Positions 1-9,294 are shown, counted from the stretch's first letter. The stretch is DNA of 64,000 nucleotides from Streptomyces glomeratus (GCF_021462825.1 NZ_JAKEEB010000010.1:176706-240705), one strand, 5' to 3'. Notes: generated from the sequence alone by a model not told the origin. A program made the numbers and translations.

Positions 1-462
1 GAAGCGGAGCGAGGCGAGGAAGCGGCGGCCCCGGGACCAGCCCACCGGGACCGTCGTGGTCACGAGGGTGGTGCCGGACGCGGCAGCGCGGTCCAGCAGG
101 ACGGTGGCCACGGCGCGGCCCGTCCCCGTGCCCCAGAGCGACGGATGCAGCAGAAACAGGCCCACCGACCAGGCGCCGGGGGCCGGATGGTGCCGCACCG
201 CGTCGATGATCCCCACCACCGGACCGCCGTCCTCCGTCACCACCAGGATCAGTTTGTCCTGCCAGTCCGCGCCGGGCGGCAGGCTGTAGTACAGGCTCTG
301 GAGGTCGCCGGGGCCCGAGGGCAGGCCGGTGGCCGCCTCGAGGTACGCACCGCCGGCCTCGAAGAGCGCCAGCACGCCCGGCTCGTCGTCGGGCACGGCC
401 TCCCGCAGGGTGTAGCGCCGTCCGTCGTCCGTCGTGATCGTCATGCTGATCGGCTCGGTCAT
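1..462 (-). CDS. GNAT-family N-acetyltransferase (3' end cut off by window edge)
   Basis: Reading leftwards from ATG 462 gives 154 open codons that run off the window. The N-terminus carries a mixed beta-alpha start (ITTDDGRRYTLREA). The acetyl-CoA loop is visible late in the piece as a glycine-rich LWGTGTGRAV at about residues 117-126, followed by an alanine-rich helix, as in the GNAT fold. The substrate cannot be told; GNATs transfer acetyl from acetyl-CoA to an amine. A second in-frame ATG at 444 is possible, but neither start has a strong ribosome binding site. The gene is divergent from the glycosyltransferase to its right. The fold call is secure; the function is not. Confidence 0.8.
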   Translation of the reverse strand, partial: MTEPISMTITTDDGRRYTLREAVPDDEPGVLALFEAGGAYLEAATGLPSGPGDLQSLYYSLPPGADWQDKLILVVTEDGGPVVGIIDAVRHHPAPGAWSVGLFLLHPSLWGTGTGRAVATVLLDRAAASGTTLVTTTVPVGWSRGRRFLASLRF

Positions 463-672
463 CCGGTCATCGTCGACCCGGGACCGCACGGCGGACCACC
501 GGATTCCGGCACCCGGGCAACCCGGGATCGCGGAATTCCGGAGTAAACCCATCCGACCCGGACATGAGACACGCTGTTCATCCAGATGAAACATCCGTGC
601 CGCCTCATATCGGACAACCCGCAGTTCACGGGGATGGTTCGATATGTGTGCAAGGCGGGTGGTCGCGTGCTC

Positions 673-1899
673 ATGAGGCACGAACTGCGCGTGCTGTCGG
701 TATACGACGGTTTCTTCTCCGGGGGCGCCCGGATCCTCCACAGCGATGTCGTCCTGGGGCTCCAGGAGGGCGGTCAGCTCCACCGTGTGCTGAGCGTTCA
801 CGCAGAGGTGCTCCGCGAGGCCAGCCGGCAGGCGATGGAGGAGGACGCCTGCTACCGGTCCCTGACCGCGGCCGGGGTGGAGGTCACCTCCCTGGGCCGC
901 ACCTCCGGGCTGCCCGGGGGCCCCGGCGCCGACCCGGCGCTGTTCACCGGCCCGGAGCTGGCGGCGACGGCCAGGGCGATGGCGGGCGCCGACGTCATCC
1001 TGTCGCTCAAGGAGCAGCCGCTCGGCCTGCTCAACCAGGCCGGCCTGCCCCGCCGGCCGGTGATCGTCTCCCTGCACCGCTCGGACCCCCAGAACCAGGG
1101 CGGGGCGCTGGACGAGCTGAAGGCCGCCATCGACGAGGGCACCGTCGTGGCCTGCGTCTGCTGCGCCGAGTCGACCCGGGCGGCCTACGAGGCCGCCGGG
1201 ATTCCGCCCGAGCTGCTGCACGTCATACCGAACGGTGTCGACCTGCTGCGCTTCCGGCCCGACCCCGCACGGCGGCTGCGGCTGCGCACCTCGCTCGGCA
1301 TCACCGGCGACGCCCCGGTCGTCGTCTTCGCGGCCCGCTACGACGCCATGAAGAACGTCCCGCTCTTCCTGCGCGCCGCCCGGGCCTGGCTGCGGCAGCA
1401 GCCCGACGGGCACGTGCTGATGTGCGGCGCGGGCATGACGGTCGGCCAGCCGGGGCTGCACGCCGACATCGACGCCGCGTTCGGGCACGACCTGGCGCTC
1501 ACGGACCGGCTGCACCTGCTGGGTGTCCGGCGCGACATGGAGACCGTATACGCGGCCTCCGACGTGGTCGCGCTGACCTCGGCCTGGGGTGAGGCGGCTC
1601 CGCTGTGCCTGATCGAGGGCATGATGTGCGGAGCCGTCCCGGTCGCCACCGATGTCGGGGACAGCGCGGCGATCGTCGCCGGGCACGGTTTCGTCACCCC
1701 ACCGGACCCCGACGCGATCGCCACCGCCTGGGGCGACGCCGTCGCCGCCCGCGCCGACCTGGCACCGGTCCTGGAGCGCAGCCGCGAGCGGTTCAGCCGC
1801 ACCCGCATGATCGCCGCCTACGCCGCACTGATCGACCGTGTGCACACGGAGTCGTTCCGGCCGCCCCTCCCGGAGCCTCCGCTGTCCGAGCCGCTCTGA
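673..1899 (+). CDS. Glycosyltransferase family 4 (GT-B fold)
   Basis: A 408-residue retaining-type GT-B glycosyltransferase that probably transfers a nucleotide-sugar-derived hexose in the cytoplasm to a lipid, polysaccharide or small-molecule acceptor. Evidence: a Rossmann-like N-domain with LRVLSVYDGFFSGGARI near the start, the hinge HVIPNGVDLLRFRPD, and the donor-site E-x7-E region EAAPLCLIEGMMCGAVPVAT in the C-domain. I prefer ATG 673 because it begins just before LRVLSVY. In-frame ATGs at 586 and 634 would add 29 or 13 poorly protein-like residues. It stands alone and ends in a shared bidirectional terminator. The acceptor is unknown. Confidence 0.85.
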   Translation: MRHELRVLSVYDGFFSGGARILHSDVVLGLQEGGQLHRVLSVHAEVLREASRQAMEEDACYRSLTAAGVEVTSLGRTSGLPGGPGADPALFTGPELAATARAMAGADVILSLKEQPLGLLNQAGLPRRPVIVSLHRSDPQNQGGALDELKAAIDEGTVVACVCCAESTRAAYEAAGIPPELLHVIPNGVDLLRFRPDPARRLRLRTSLGITGDAPVVVFAARYDAMKNVPLFLRAARAWLRQQPDGHVLMCGAGMTVGQPGLHADIDAAFGHDLALTDRLHLLGVRRDMETVYAASDVVALTSAWGEAAPLCLIEGMMCGAVPVATDVGDSAAIVAGHGFVTPPDPDAIATAWGDAVAARADLAPVLERSRERFSRTRMIAAYAALIDRVHTESFRPPLPEPPLSEPL

Positions 1900-1914
1900 C
1901 GGACACGGCGCACG

Positions 1915-1944
1915 AGGAGGGGCCGCCGTCGGGCGGCCCCTCCT
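1915..1944. terminator. Bidirectional hairpin terminator between convergent genes
   Basis: A perfect 13-bp stem (1915-1927 with 1932-1944, arm AGGAGGGGCCGCC) and a 4-nt loop. It lies between the 3' ends of the glycosyltransferase and the convergent AbiEi-like gene. There is no T-tract, which is usual for Streptomyces terminators. Confidence 0.8.
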
Positions 1945-1974
1945 CTCCCCTCCTGACTTCCGGCGCCCCGCGGC

Positions 1975-3039
1975 CTACCGGGGCAGCACCATGACGTACG
2001 CGGCGGGCTCGCGGTCCGCCGATGCCATCAGGGCCGTGCGGACCACCGTCGCCTGCTGCTCGGGCGCCTCCCGCAGCTTCCTCGGCGTGATGTGGACGAC
2101 CGTGATCCCGAGCCGCTCCAGGTGCTCGCGCTTGCGGGAGTACTCCGACCACACCGCGACGTCCTCCTGCCGGTGGCCGTGGCGCGGTGCTCGGGTGTCC
2201 AGCTCCAGCGCCACGGCCTGCTCGGGCCAGTACGCGTCCAGGCCGCCGAGGCAGGGGCCGCCGGGGAGCCTGAGCTCCACGTTCCAGACCGGGTCGGGGA
2301 GGCCGTGCTCGCGCACCATCCGGTACAGGCGGTCCTCCGCCATCGCCCGGCCCTCCGCCAGCAGCGAGTCCACCGCGTCCACCACGTGCGGGCGGCTCAG
2401 CAGCCTCGCCTGGTTGAGCTCCCGCACCACCGCGGCCGGCTCGCAGTGGCCGCCGCGCACCGCCTCCGTCAGCAGCCGGCGCACCGTGCCCGCGTCCGGC
2501 AGCCGGTCCACGGCGTCGGCCAGCGCGCGCGGGACCGGCGCCACCGGCACGCCGGTCACCACGTGCGGGGCGGGCAGCAGCGGGGTGCGGATCACCCGCG
2601 CGCAGCCGGTGCTGCGCAGCCGCCGGGAGCGTGGGACGAGGACGTCGATGTGCTCCAGGGACGGCAGTGTGGGCGTGCAGGAGAAGCCGTACAGGGTCAG
2701 CGCGGCCAGGCCCGTGAGCATGGCGTCGGGGTAGCGCAGCGGGGCGTGCGGGCCGTTCGCGTCCGGCTGGGGTGGGACACCGGCGGCCGGTGCGCCGAGC
2801 GGCGAGCGGGTCGCGTACAGCAGCACCGCGTGCAGGCGTTCCTCGGAGGTCGGCGGTCCCTGGTGGAGCAGGTACACGCCGGGCAGGAACTGCTGCCAGG
2901 GGCCACCGGGCCGGGCGTGCTCGGTGGCCTCGGTGGCCGTCACACCGTGGGCGCGCAGCTGGGCGGTGGTCAGCACCCGGCGCTGCACCTCCGACAGATG
3001 ACGGAGGGGGCGGGGGGAGAGCGGGGTGTTGTGGTTCAT
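1975..3039 (-). CDS. AbiEi-like N-domain plus DUF559/endonuclease-like C-domain protein
   Basis: A 354-residue protein. The N-terminal ~100 residues (LRHLSEVQRRVLTTAQLRAHGV ... FLPGVYLLHQG) resemble the winged-helix domain of AbiEi-type antitoxin-like regulators. The C-terminal ~120 residues resemble the DUF559/Vsr-like nuclease fold (LGGLDAYWPEQAVALELDT, then HGHRQEDVAVWSEYSRKREHLERLGITVV). Such proteins are common and single in actinomycetes. No partner toxin lies beside it, so a toxin-antitoxin role is not supported. ATG 3039 was chosen because the longer frame upstream is compositionally poor and includes the AT-richer promoter-like stretch 3040-3250. Biochemical function is unknown. Confidence 0.75.
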   Translation of the reverse strand: MNHNTPLSPRPLRHLSEVQRRVLTTAQLRAHGVTATEATEHARPGGPWQQFLPGVYLLHQGPPTSEERLHAVLLYATRSPLGAPAAGVPPQPDANGPHAPLRYPDAMLTGLAALTLYGFSCTPTLPSLEHIDVLVPRSRRLRSTGCARVIRTPLLPAPHVVTGVPVAPVPRALADAVDRLPDAGTVRRLLTEAVRGGHCEPAAVVRELNQARLLSRPHVVDAVDSLLAEGRAMAEDRLYRMVREHGLPDPVWNVELRLPGGPCLGGLDAYWPEQAVALELDTRAPRHGHRQEDVAVWSEYSRKREHLERLGITVVHITPRKLREAPEQQATVVRTALMASADREPAAYVMVLPR

Positions 3040-3252
3040 GACCCCGGAGTTCCCGTGTCCGATCCGTCCGCTAACCACTGTTACACGCCTGTCGACAAAT
3101 CCGGACAATACAGAGCTAAAGTACGGGCGTTCGACTGCCGAAAGGGGCTGGTCCGGACGGGGGGAACGAGGGGTTACGGGTTCGGATACTCGTATTTCGT
3201 AACTGTCGTTCCCCGGGGGCCCGTCCGTGTGACGGTCCCCCGGAACCACCTC

Positions 3253-5838
3253 CTAGCAACCCGCCTCCGCGTCGCACGCCTGCCCGCGCAGGATGCGCGC
3301 CAGATCGTCGCGCGCCTCGAGGACCAGCCTCCGCAGCGCGGGCGCCGCGTCCTCGTGCTCCGACAGCCACGCGTCCGTCGCGTCGAGGGTCTCCGGGGAG
3401 TCCTGGAGCGCGGGGAACAGTCCCCTGACCACGTCCATCCCGATCTGGATGGAACGCTCGGCCCACACCCGGTCGATCGCCGCGAAGTACATCGCCGTGT
3501 ACGGCGCGAGCAGTTCACGCTGCGACGGCTGCACGAAGCCCGCGATGGTCGCCTCCACGAGCGCGTTCGACAGCGCGTCCGACTCGACGACCTGCGCCCA
3601 CGCCTGGGCCTTGACCGCCGCGGAGGGGCGGGCGGCCAGGCAGCGCACCTGGTGCCGCTTTCCGGAGGCCGTGTCGTCGCGGGCCAGCTCCGCAGCGAGC
3701 ACCGACTCGTCCGCCGCCCCGTGCGCGGCCAGCGGCTCCAGGAACGCCCAGCGCAGCTCCTGGTCGACGTCCAGGCCCTCGATCTTCGCCGTGCCCTCCA
3801 GCAGCGCCTGCAGCAGCTGGAGGTCGGCCTCGTCGCGCGCCATCGCCGCGAAGAACCGCGCCCACGTCAGCTGGTGCTGGCCGCCCGGCTCCGCCTGCCG
3901 CAGCTCGTACAGCGCGCCCTGGGCCAGCAGCCGGCCGCCGGTCTCCCGCCACTCGGGCGCCGCGTAGTACGTCAGCGCCGAGTCCGCCCAGCTGTGCAGC
4001 ATCTGGAGCACGCCGATGTCGGACTCCCGGCCCGCGAACCGGAGCACCAGGTCGATGAAGTCCCGGGCCGGCAGCAGCGCGTCCCGGGTCAGGTTCCACA
4101 GCGCCGACCAGCACAGCGCCCGTGCGAGCGGGTCGGTGACGGAGCCGAGACGGTCCTTCAGGGTCGCGAGCGAGGTGTCGTCGAAGCGGATCTTGCAGTA
4201 CGTGAGGTCGTCGTCGTTGACCAGGACCAGTTCGGGGGCCTCGGCGCCCGCCAGTTCACCGACCACCGTCCGGGGACCGTGCACATCCACCTCGGCGCGC
4301 GCGTACCGGACGAGCGCGTCCCCCTCGCTCCGGTACAGGCCCACGGCCACCCGGTGCGGCCGCAGTTCGGCATGCGACTCCGGCGCCTCCTGGAGCACCG
4401 ACAGCTCCGCGATCCGGCCGTCCGTGCCCAACAGCACCTGCGGAGTCAGCGAGTTGACGCCCGCCGTCTGGAGCCAGGAGCGCGCCCAGGCCGTCATGTC
4501 CCGGCCGCTGGTCTCCTGAAGGACCGACAGCAGGTCGGCGAGGCGCGTGTTTCCGTAGGCGTTCCGCTTGAAGTAGCGGCGCGCGCCCTCCAGGAACGCA
4601 TCCCGCCCCACGTACGCCACCAGCTGCTTCAGCACCGACGCGCCCTTGGCGTAGGTGATGCCGTCGAAGTTGAGCTTGGCGTCCTCCAGGTCGCGGATGT
4701 CCGCGGTGATCGGATGCGTGGAGGGCAGCTGGTCGGCGCGGTAGGCCCACGCCTTGCGGTTGTTGGCGAAGGTGATCCAGCCGTCGGTGAAGCGGGTCGC
4801 CTCCACCAGTGAGAAGGAGCCCATGAAGTCGGCGAAGGACTCCTTCAGCCACAGGTCGTCCCACCACACCATGGTCACCAGGTCGCCGAACCACATGTGG
4901 GCCATCTCGTGCAGGATCACATTGGCCCGGCGCTCGTACGACGCCTGTGTGACCTTGCCGCGGAAGATGTACTCCTCGCGGAAGGTGACCAGGCCCGGGT
5001 TCTCCATGGCCCCGAGGTTGTACTCGGGCACGAACGCCTGGTCGTACTTCCCGAAGGGGTACGGGTAGTCGAAGTGGTCGTGGAAGAAGTCCAGGCCCTG
5101 CTTGGTGACCAGGAAGACGTCGTCCGCGTCGAAGTGCCTGGCCAGGCCCTTGCGGCACATCGCACCGAGCGGGATCTCCAGGGTCGAGCCGTCGTCGAGG
5201 GTGCGGGTGTAGGTGTCCGTGACGTAGTGGTACGGCCCCGCCACGACACAGGTGATGTACGTGGAGATCGGCTTGGTCTCCGCGAAGCGCCACACCCCGT
5301 CGTGCCGCTCGCCGGCGCCGTTGCTCCACACCGTCCAGCCCTCGGGGGCGCGGACCTCGAAGCGGAAGGGGGCCTTGAGGTCGGGCTGCTCGAAGTTGGC
5401 GAAGACGCGGCGCGAGTCGGCGGGCTCGTACTGCGTGTACAGGTAGACCTCGCCGTCCTCCGGGTCGACGAAGCGGTGCAGGCCCTCACCGGTGCGGGAG
5501 TAGGCGCACCGGGCGTCGACCACCAGCTCGTTGTCGGCGGCCAGGTCCTCCAGCCGGATGCGGGTGCCGTCGAAGACCTCGCCGGGGTCGAGGTCCTTGC
5601 CGTTGAGCGAGACGGCGCTGACACTCGGGGCGACCAGGTCCGCGAAGCTCGTGGCACCCGGCTCGGCGCAGCGGAAGCGGATCGTGGTGACCGAACGGAA
5701 CGTGCGGGGCTCACCGTCCGCGGCGCCGGGTGCCTCCCCCACCGCGGAGCGCAGGTCGAGCGACACGTCGTACCCGTCGACGGACAGCAGGGCGGCCCGC
5801 TCCCGGGCCTCGTCGCGGGACAGGTTCTCACCGGGCAA
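3253..5838 (-). CDS. pepN: Aminopeptidase N (M1 zinc metallopeptidase)
   Basis: Cytoplasmic M1-family aminopeptidase that removes N-terminal residues from peptides; 861 residues, the usual actinobacterial length. The substrate-recognition GAMEN motif (LGAMENPG) is followed by the zinc site HEMAH and, 18 residues on, the third zinc ligand in LWLKESFADF. The C-terminal half is the helical ERAP1-like domain. The start is likely TTG at 5838: it has GGGAG 8 nt upstream and gives LPGENLSRDEARERA, which lines up with the N-terminus usual in the genus. GTG 5847 and ATG 5895 are alternatives. The gene is followed by the AbiEi-like gene after 213 nt and diverges from the DsbA-family gene. Confidence 0.95.
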   Translation of the reverse strand: MPGENLSRDEARERAALLSVDGYDVSLDLRSAVGEAPGAADGEPRTFRSVTTIRFRCAEPGATSFADLVAPSVSAVSLNGKDLDPGEVFDGTRIRLEDLAADNELVVDARCAYSRTGEGLHRFVDPEDGEVYLYTQYEPADSRRVFANFEQPDLKAPFRFEVRAPEGWTVWSNGAGERHDGVWRFAETKPISTYITCVVAGPYHYVTDTYTRTLDDGSTLEIPLGAMCRKGLARHFDADDVFLVTKQGLDFFHDHFDYPYPFGKYDQAFVPEYNLGAMENPGLVTFREEYIFRGKVTQASYERRANVILHEMAHMWFGDLVTMVWWDDLWLKESFADFMGSFSLVEATRFTDGWITFANNRKAWAYRADQLPSTHPITADIRDLEDAKLNFDGITYAKGASVLKQLVAYVGRDAFLEGARRYFKRNAYGNTRLADLLSVLQETSGRDMTAWARSWLQTAGVNSLTPQVLLGTDGRIAELSVLQEAPESHAELRPHRVAVGLYRSEGDALVRYARAEVDVHGPRTVVGELAGAEAPELVLVNDDDLTYCKIRFDDTSLATLKDRLGSVTDPLARALCWSALWNLTRDALLPARDFIDLVLRFAGRESDIGVLQMLHSWADSALTYYAAPEWRETGGRLLAQGALYELRQAEPGGQHQLTWARFFAAMARDEADLQLLQALLEGTAKIEGLDVDQELRWAFLEPLAAHGAADESVLAAELARDDTASGKRHQVRCLAARPSAAVKAQAWAQVVESDALSNALVEATIAGFVQPSQRELLAPYTAMYFAAIDRVWAERSIQIGMDVVRGLFPALQDSPETLDATDAWLSEHEDAAPALRRLVLEARDDLARILRGQACDAEAGC

Positions 5839-5997
5839 GGGGGGCACTCCCTGGGTCGGCTGGATCGGCGGACAAGGACCGATCCTGCCATGCACCCCTG
5901 ATCCCGGGCACCGGGGCGCACCTCGTGAGGCCTTTGGGGAATGACGGGTGCGCCCCCGGACGTTGCCGGGTTAAACGACCGCCTTCCTAGGAGAGTC

Positions 5998-6660
5998 ATG
6001 TCCGAGACCGTGTCCGCTTCCGGCAAGACCCCCGTCGACTTCTGGTTCGACCCGTTGTGCCCCTGGGCCTGGATGACCTCCCGCTGGGTCCTGGAAGTGG
6101 AGAAGGTCCGGGACATCGAGGTCCGCTGGCACATCATGAGCCTCGCCGTGCTCAACGAGGACAAGCTGGACCAGCTGCCCGAGGAGTACCGGGAGATGCT
6201 GGCGACCAAGGCGTGGCAGCCGGTGCGTGTGGTGACCGCGGCATGGCAGAAGCACGGCGCGGACGTCCTCGGCCCGCTGTACACGGCCCTCGGCACGCAT
6301 TTCCACAACCAGGGCGAGGGCCCGACGCTCGAGGCGATCGCCGCCGCGCTCGAGGAGGTCGGCCTGCCCGCGGATCTGATCGACTACGCCGAGCAGGAGG
6401 ACTTCGAGTTCGACGCCGAGCTGCGCGCCTCGCACAAGGAGGGCATCGAGAAGGTCGGCCAGGAGGTGGGCACCCCGGTGATCGCGGTCCCGGGCGCCGA
6501 CGGCGAGCAGATCGCCTTCTTCGGCCCTGTGGTCACCCCGGCCCCCAAGGGCGAGGACGCCGCGAAGCTGTGGGACGGCACCCTGGCGGTCGCCTCGGTC
6601 CCGGGCTTCTACGAGATCAAGCGCACCCGTACCAAGGGGCCGGACTTCAGCAACCTGTGA
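5998..6660 (+). CDS. DsbA-family oxidoreductase, mycothiol-dependent nitroreductase (Rv2466c) type
   Basis: 220-residue thioredoxin-fold protein closely matching the M. tuberculosis Rv2466c family over its whole length (DFWFDPLCPW, then ITSRW/VTSRW-type helix, MSLAVLNE, the cis-Pro region VGTPVI, and FFGPV near the end). That family uses mycothiol and F420-independent reduction. The active site here is C21-P-W-A24, so the resolving Cys of CPWC is replaced by Ala. This implies a monothiol mechanism forming a mixed disulfide with mycothiol, if active. ATG 5998 has a good AGGAG-type ribosome binding site (5989-5995). Single gene, closed by a strong terminator. No signal peptide, so cytoplasmic. 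Confidence 0.9.
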   Translation: MSETVSASGKTPVDFWFDPLCPWAWMTSRWVLEVEKVRDIEVRWHIMSLAVLNEDKLDQLPEEYREMLATKAWQPVRVVTAAWQKHGADVLGPLYTALGTHFHNQGEGPTLEAIAAALEEVGLPADLIDYAEQEDFEFDAELRASHKEGIEKVGQEVGTPVIAVPGADGEQIAFFGPVVTPAPKGEDAAKLWDGTLAVASVPGFYEIKRTRTKGPDFSNL

Positions 6661-6681
6661 CGGCGCCCGCCGCGTACCGGG

Positions 6682-6716
6682 AGACCCCCCGCGAGTCACA
6701 TCCTCGCGGGGGGTCT
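6682..6716 (+). terminator. Hairpin terminator after the DsbA-family gene
   Basis: A perfect 14-bp stem, arm AGACCCCCCGCGAG at 6682-6695 pairing with 6703-6716 around a 7-nt loop, 21 nt after the stop codon. Confidence 0.85.
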
Positions 6717-6866
6717 TCCCCTTTCTCCGCCTGCCGGTGAACGGTGAGAAGACGATCACGGCAGGACGCTTCACACGCCGTCAGACGGCGAGCGGCAGGG
6801 CGTCGGTCCGGGACCTGGCCGCCGCGTAGCGCCTGGCGACATCCTGCCAGTGTGACGGGCAACACG

Positions 6867-6897
6867 AAGGCCCCCACGTGTCGACGTGGGGGCCCTT
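6867..6897 (-). terminator. Hairpin terminator after the first amino-acid permease
   Basis: An 11-bp GC-rich stem (6869-6879 with 6884-6894, arm GGCCCCCACGT) with a 4-nt loop, 26 nt past the stop of the leftward permease gene. Confidence 0.75.
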
Positions 6898-6922
6898 GCC
6901 GGCCTTCTCCCGAGCGGGGGCG

Positions 6923-8299
6923 TCAATCCCGGGCGCGGACCCGCTGCCGGACGTAGCCCACGACGGCCAGGAACAGCGTCATGCCGCCCGTCGAGTACAG
7001 CTGTACGCGCGTGTCCGGCTGCCGCGCCATCAGAACGAAGATCGCCGCCATCCCTGCCAGCGCGACCCAGGTCAGCAGCGGGAACGCCCACATCCGCACG
7101 GCCGGTCGCCCGGGCGCCTCCCGCTCCAGACGGCGGCGCAGACGCAGTTGCGAGACCGCGATGAAGAACCAGACGACCAGGATGACCGCGCCGATCATGT
7201 TCAGCAGCCAGGGGAAGACGTCGTTCGGCCGCCAGTAGCTGAGGACGACGCACACGAAGCCGAACACCGACGAGGTCAGCACGGCGACCCGGGGAACGCC
7301 GCCGGACACCCTGCCGAGCGCCTCCGGGCCCTGGCCGCGTTCCACCAGCGAGTACGCGATGCGCGAGGAGCCGTAGATGTTGGCGTTCATCGCGGACAGC
7401 AGCGCGACCAGCACCACCACGCTCATCAGCCGGCCGGCCCCCGGAATGCCCAGGTGGTCGAGGGTCGCCACGTAGGGGCCCTTCTCGACGACCTCTTTCC
7501 CGTTCCACGGGACGAGGGTGACGATGACCGCCATCGAGCCGATGTAGAAGAGCGCGATGCGCCACATGGCCGTACGGACCGCGCTCGCCACACCCCTGAC
7601 CGGGTCCGGGGACTCCGCCGCGGCGATGGTGACGGTCTCCAGACCGCCGTACGCGAACACCGACGCGAGCAGACCGATGACAAAGCCCTGGCTGCCGTGC
7701 GGCAGGAAGCCGGTGAGGTTGGAGGCACCGGGGGACTCGGTGCCCGGCAGCACACCGGCGATCGCCAGCACGCCCAGCACCAGGAACAGCGTGATCGCGC
7801 CGACCTTGAGGGCGGCGAACCAGAACTCGAACTCACCGAAGTTCTTCACCGCGGCCAGGTTCGAGCCGCAGAACACCACCATGAACAGCGCCACCCACGC
7901 CCACTCGGGCGTTCCCGGCAGCCAGCCGGTGACGATCTTCGCGGCGCCGATGCCCTCCAGGCCGACGGCCGTGCACAGCAGTACCCAGAACGACCAGCCC
8001 GCGGTGAAGCCCGCCCAGGGGCCGATCGCCCGCTCGGCGTGCGCGGAGAAGGAACCCGAGGACGGGTAGGCGGCCGACATCTCGCCGAGCATCCGCATCA
8101 CCAGCATGACGAGCAGACCGGAGACGGCGTAAGCGATCACGATCGACGGACCGGCGGCGGCGATGCCCGCGCCGGAGCCGACGAACAGGCCGGCGCCGAT
8201 CACGCCGCCGAGGGCGATCATCGACAGATGGCGCTGCTTGAGGCCGTGGGACAGGGAGGCCCCGGTCTCGGGCGGGGTCTCGACGGTGGTACTGGGCAT
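6923..8299 (-). CDS. APC-superfamily amino acid permease (GabP/AnsP type)
   Basis: 458-residue inner-membrane transporter with about 12 hydrophobic helices. It begins with the family signature LKQRHLSMIALGGVIGAGLFVGSG and has the MLGEMSAAYP segment at the end of TM2-TM3. It should take up an amino acid or a related amine by proton symport; the exact substrate (GABA, Asn, Pro and others) cannot be read from sequence. ATG 8299 immediately precedes the expected hydrophilic N-tail. It is a clear paralogue of the permease at 10916-12379, with near-identical N-terminal blocks. Transcribed alone, with its own terminator and a long upstream region. Confidence 0.9.
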   Translation of the reverse strand: MPSTTVETPPETGASLSHGLKQRHLSMIALGGVIGAGLFVGSGAGIAAAGPSIVIAYAVSGLLVMLVMRMLGEMSAAYPSSGSFSAHAERAIGPWAGFTAGWSFWVLLCTAVGLEGIGAAKIVTGWLPGTPEWAWVALFMVVFCGSNLAAVKNFGEFEFWFAALKVGAITLFLVLGVLAIAGVLPGTESPGASNLTGFLPHGSQGFVIGLLASVFAYGGLETVTIAAAESPDPVRGVASAVRTAMWRIALFYIGSMAVIVTLVPWNGKEVVEKGPYVATLDHLGIPGAGRLMSVVVLVALLSAMNANIYGSSRIAYSLVERGQGPEALGRVSGGVPRVAVLTSSVFGFVCVVLSYWRPNDVFPWLLNMIGAVILVVWFFIAVSQLRLRRRLEREAPGRPAVRMWAFPLLTWVALAGMAAIFVLMARQPDTRVQLYSTGGMTLFLAVVGYVRQRVRARD

Positions 8300-8712
8300 G
8301 GGGCGCGCCTTGTCGATTGCAAGAGTCGGGCAAAAACCCCCACAGTCTGGGCAGCCTGTCCGCTCCGGCGAAGAGGCTGCCCACTATCCGGACGCCGGCC
8401 GTACGGAAGGTGAATCCCCGGTTACGCGGTCGCCGCCCGGAACGGCGATCGAGGGGGTGCGACGGGAGCCATGAGCCCGGACCAACCCGGTTGGCGAAAC
8501 CCTACAGTTGCCCTCGGCCGGCCTCTCCGGGCTTCATCGCCCTCACCTCAGTGACCGGGATCACGCCGCACCATGTGTAAGCCTCGGCTTTTGTGCACAA
8601 CCCACCAAGTCCCGGATCCGGCCTTTGTCGAGCGCTGACGGTGATCGCTTCACCGGCCCTGGGATAGCGTCGCCGTGTCCCGAACCGTCCCCACCGCCGG
8701 AGTGAGTTCCCA
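8300..8712. other. Divergent intergenic region, permease / bioY
   Basis: 413 bases without a convincing gene. They must hold the leftward permease promoter and the rightward bioY promoter. A run of low-GC bases (8327-8337, GGCAAAAACCC) lies close to the permease start. The only strong symmetry seen is TTGTGCACAA at 8591-8600, annotated separately. No known riboswitch was recognised. Confidence 0.5.
8591..8600. promoter_or_regulatory. Perfect palindrome TTGTGCACAA upstream of bioY
   Basis: A 10-bp perfect palindrome 113 bp before the bioY start. In Streptomyces biotin genes are controlled by BirA- or BioQ/BioR-type repressors, but this sequence does not match a consensus I can name, so assignment as an operator is inference only. 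Confidence 0.3.
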
Positions 8713-9294
8713 ATGAGCACCGCCACCGCCACAGTTGCCCGCCCCGGCGAGGTCCTCGCCGATCTGCTGCCCGCGTCCCGCGTGCGGGACATCGCCCTCG
8801 TGGTCGGCGGTGCCGTGCTCACCGGGCTCGCCGCGCAGCTCTCGGTGCCCGTGCCGGGTTCGCCGGTGCCGGTGACCGGACAGACCTTCGCCGCGCTGCT
8901 CGTGGGCACCTCCCTCGGTGCCGGCCGCGGTTTCCTGTCGCTCGCCCTGTATGCGCTGGCCGGTGTGGCCGGCGTCCCGTGGTTCGCGGGCGGTGGCTCC
9001 GGCGCCGCCGCCCCCTCCTTCGGCTACATCATCGGCATGCTGCTCGCCTCCGCCGCCGTGGGCGCCCTGGCGCGCCGCGGCGCCGACCGCTCGGTGCTGC
9101 GCACGGCCGGGGCGATGCTGCTGGGCGAGGCGATCATCTACGCGGTCGGTGTCCCGTATCTGATGCTGGCCACCGGCATGTCCCTGTCCGCCGCGCTCGC
9201 GGCCGGGCTCACCCCCTTCCTGATCGGCGACGCGCTGAAGGCGGCCCTGGCGATGGGCCTGCTGCCCACCGCCTGGAGGCTCGTCCGCAAGTGA
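8713..9294 (+). CDS. bioY: Biotin transporter BioY, substrate-binding S component of an ECF transporter
   Basis: 193-residue membrane protein with six predicted hydrophobic helices. It carries the BioY hallmarks: the VPVPGSPVPVTGQTFAALLVG loop (residues ~36-56), the GxxRGxxSxxLYxxxG block GAGRGFLSLALYALAGVAGVP, and a terminal TPFLIGDALKAALA. It binds biotin and would use a shared ECF energising module (EcfT/EcfA) encoded elsewhere; no bioM/bioN lie next to it. It is preceded by a 413-bp non-coding region. Its stop codon lies inside the first copy of a 17-bp tandem repeat array. Confidence 0.95.
   Translation: MSTATATVARPGEVLADLLPASRVRDIALVVGGAVLTGLAAQLSVPVPGSPVPVTGQTFAALLVGTSLGAGRGFLSLALYALAGVAGVPWFAGGGSGAAAPSFGYIIGMLLASAAVGALARRGADRSVLRTAGAMLLGEAIIYAVGVPYLMLATGMSLSAALAAGLTPFLIGDALKAALAMGLLPTAWRLVRK

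Noticed and set aside
1975..3039. AbiE-type toxin-antitoxin or abortive-infection system
   Set aside because: Only the antitoxin-like N-domain is seen and the rest is DUF559-like. No AbiEii nucleotidyltransferase lies beside it.
8300..8712. Biotin riboswitch upstream of bioY
   Set aside because: No established biotin riboswitch class exists to match, and only one short palindrome is seen; protein repression is more likely.
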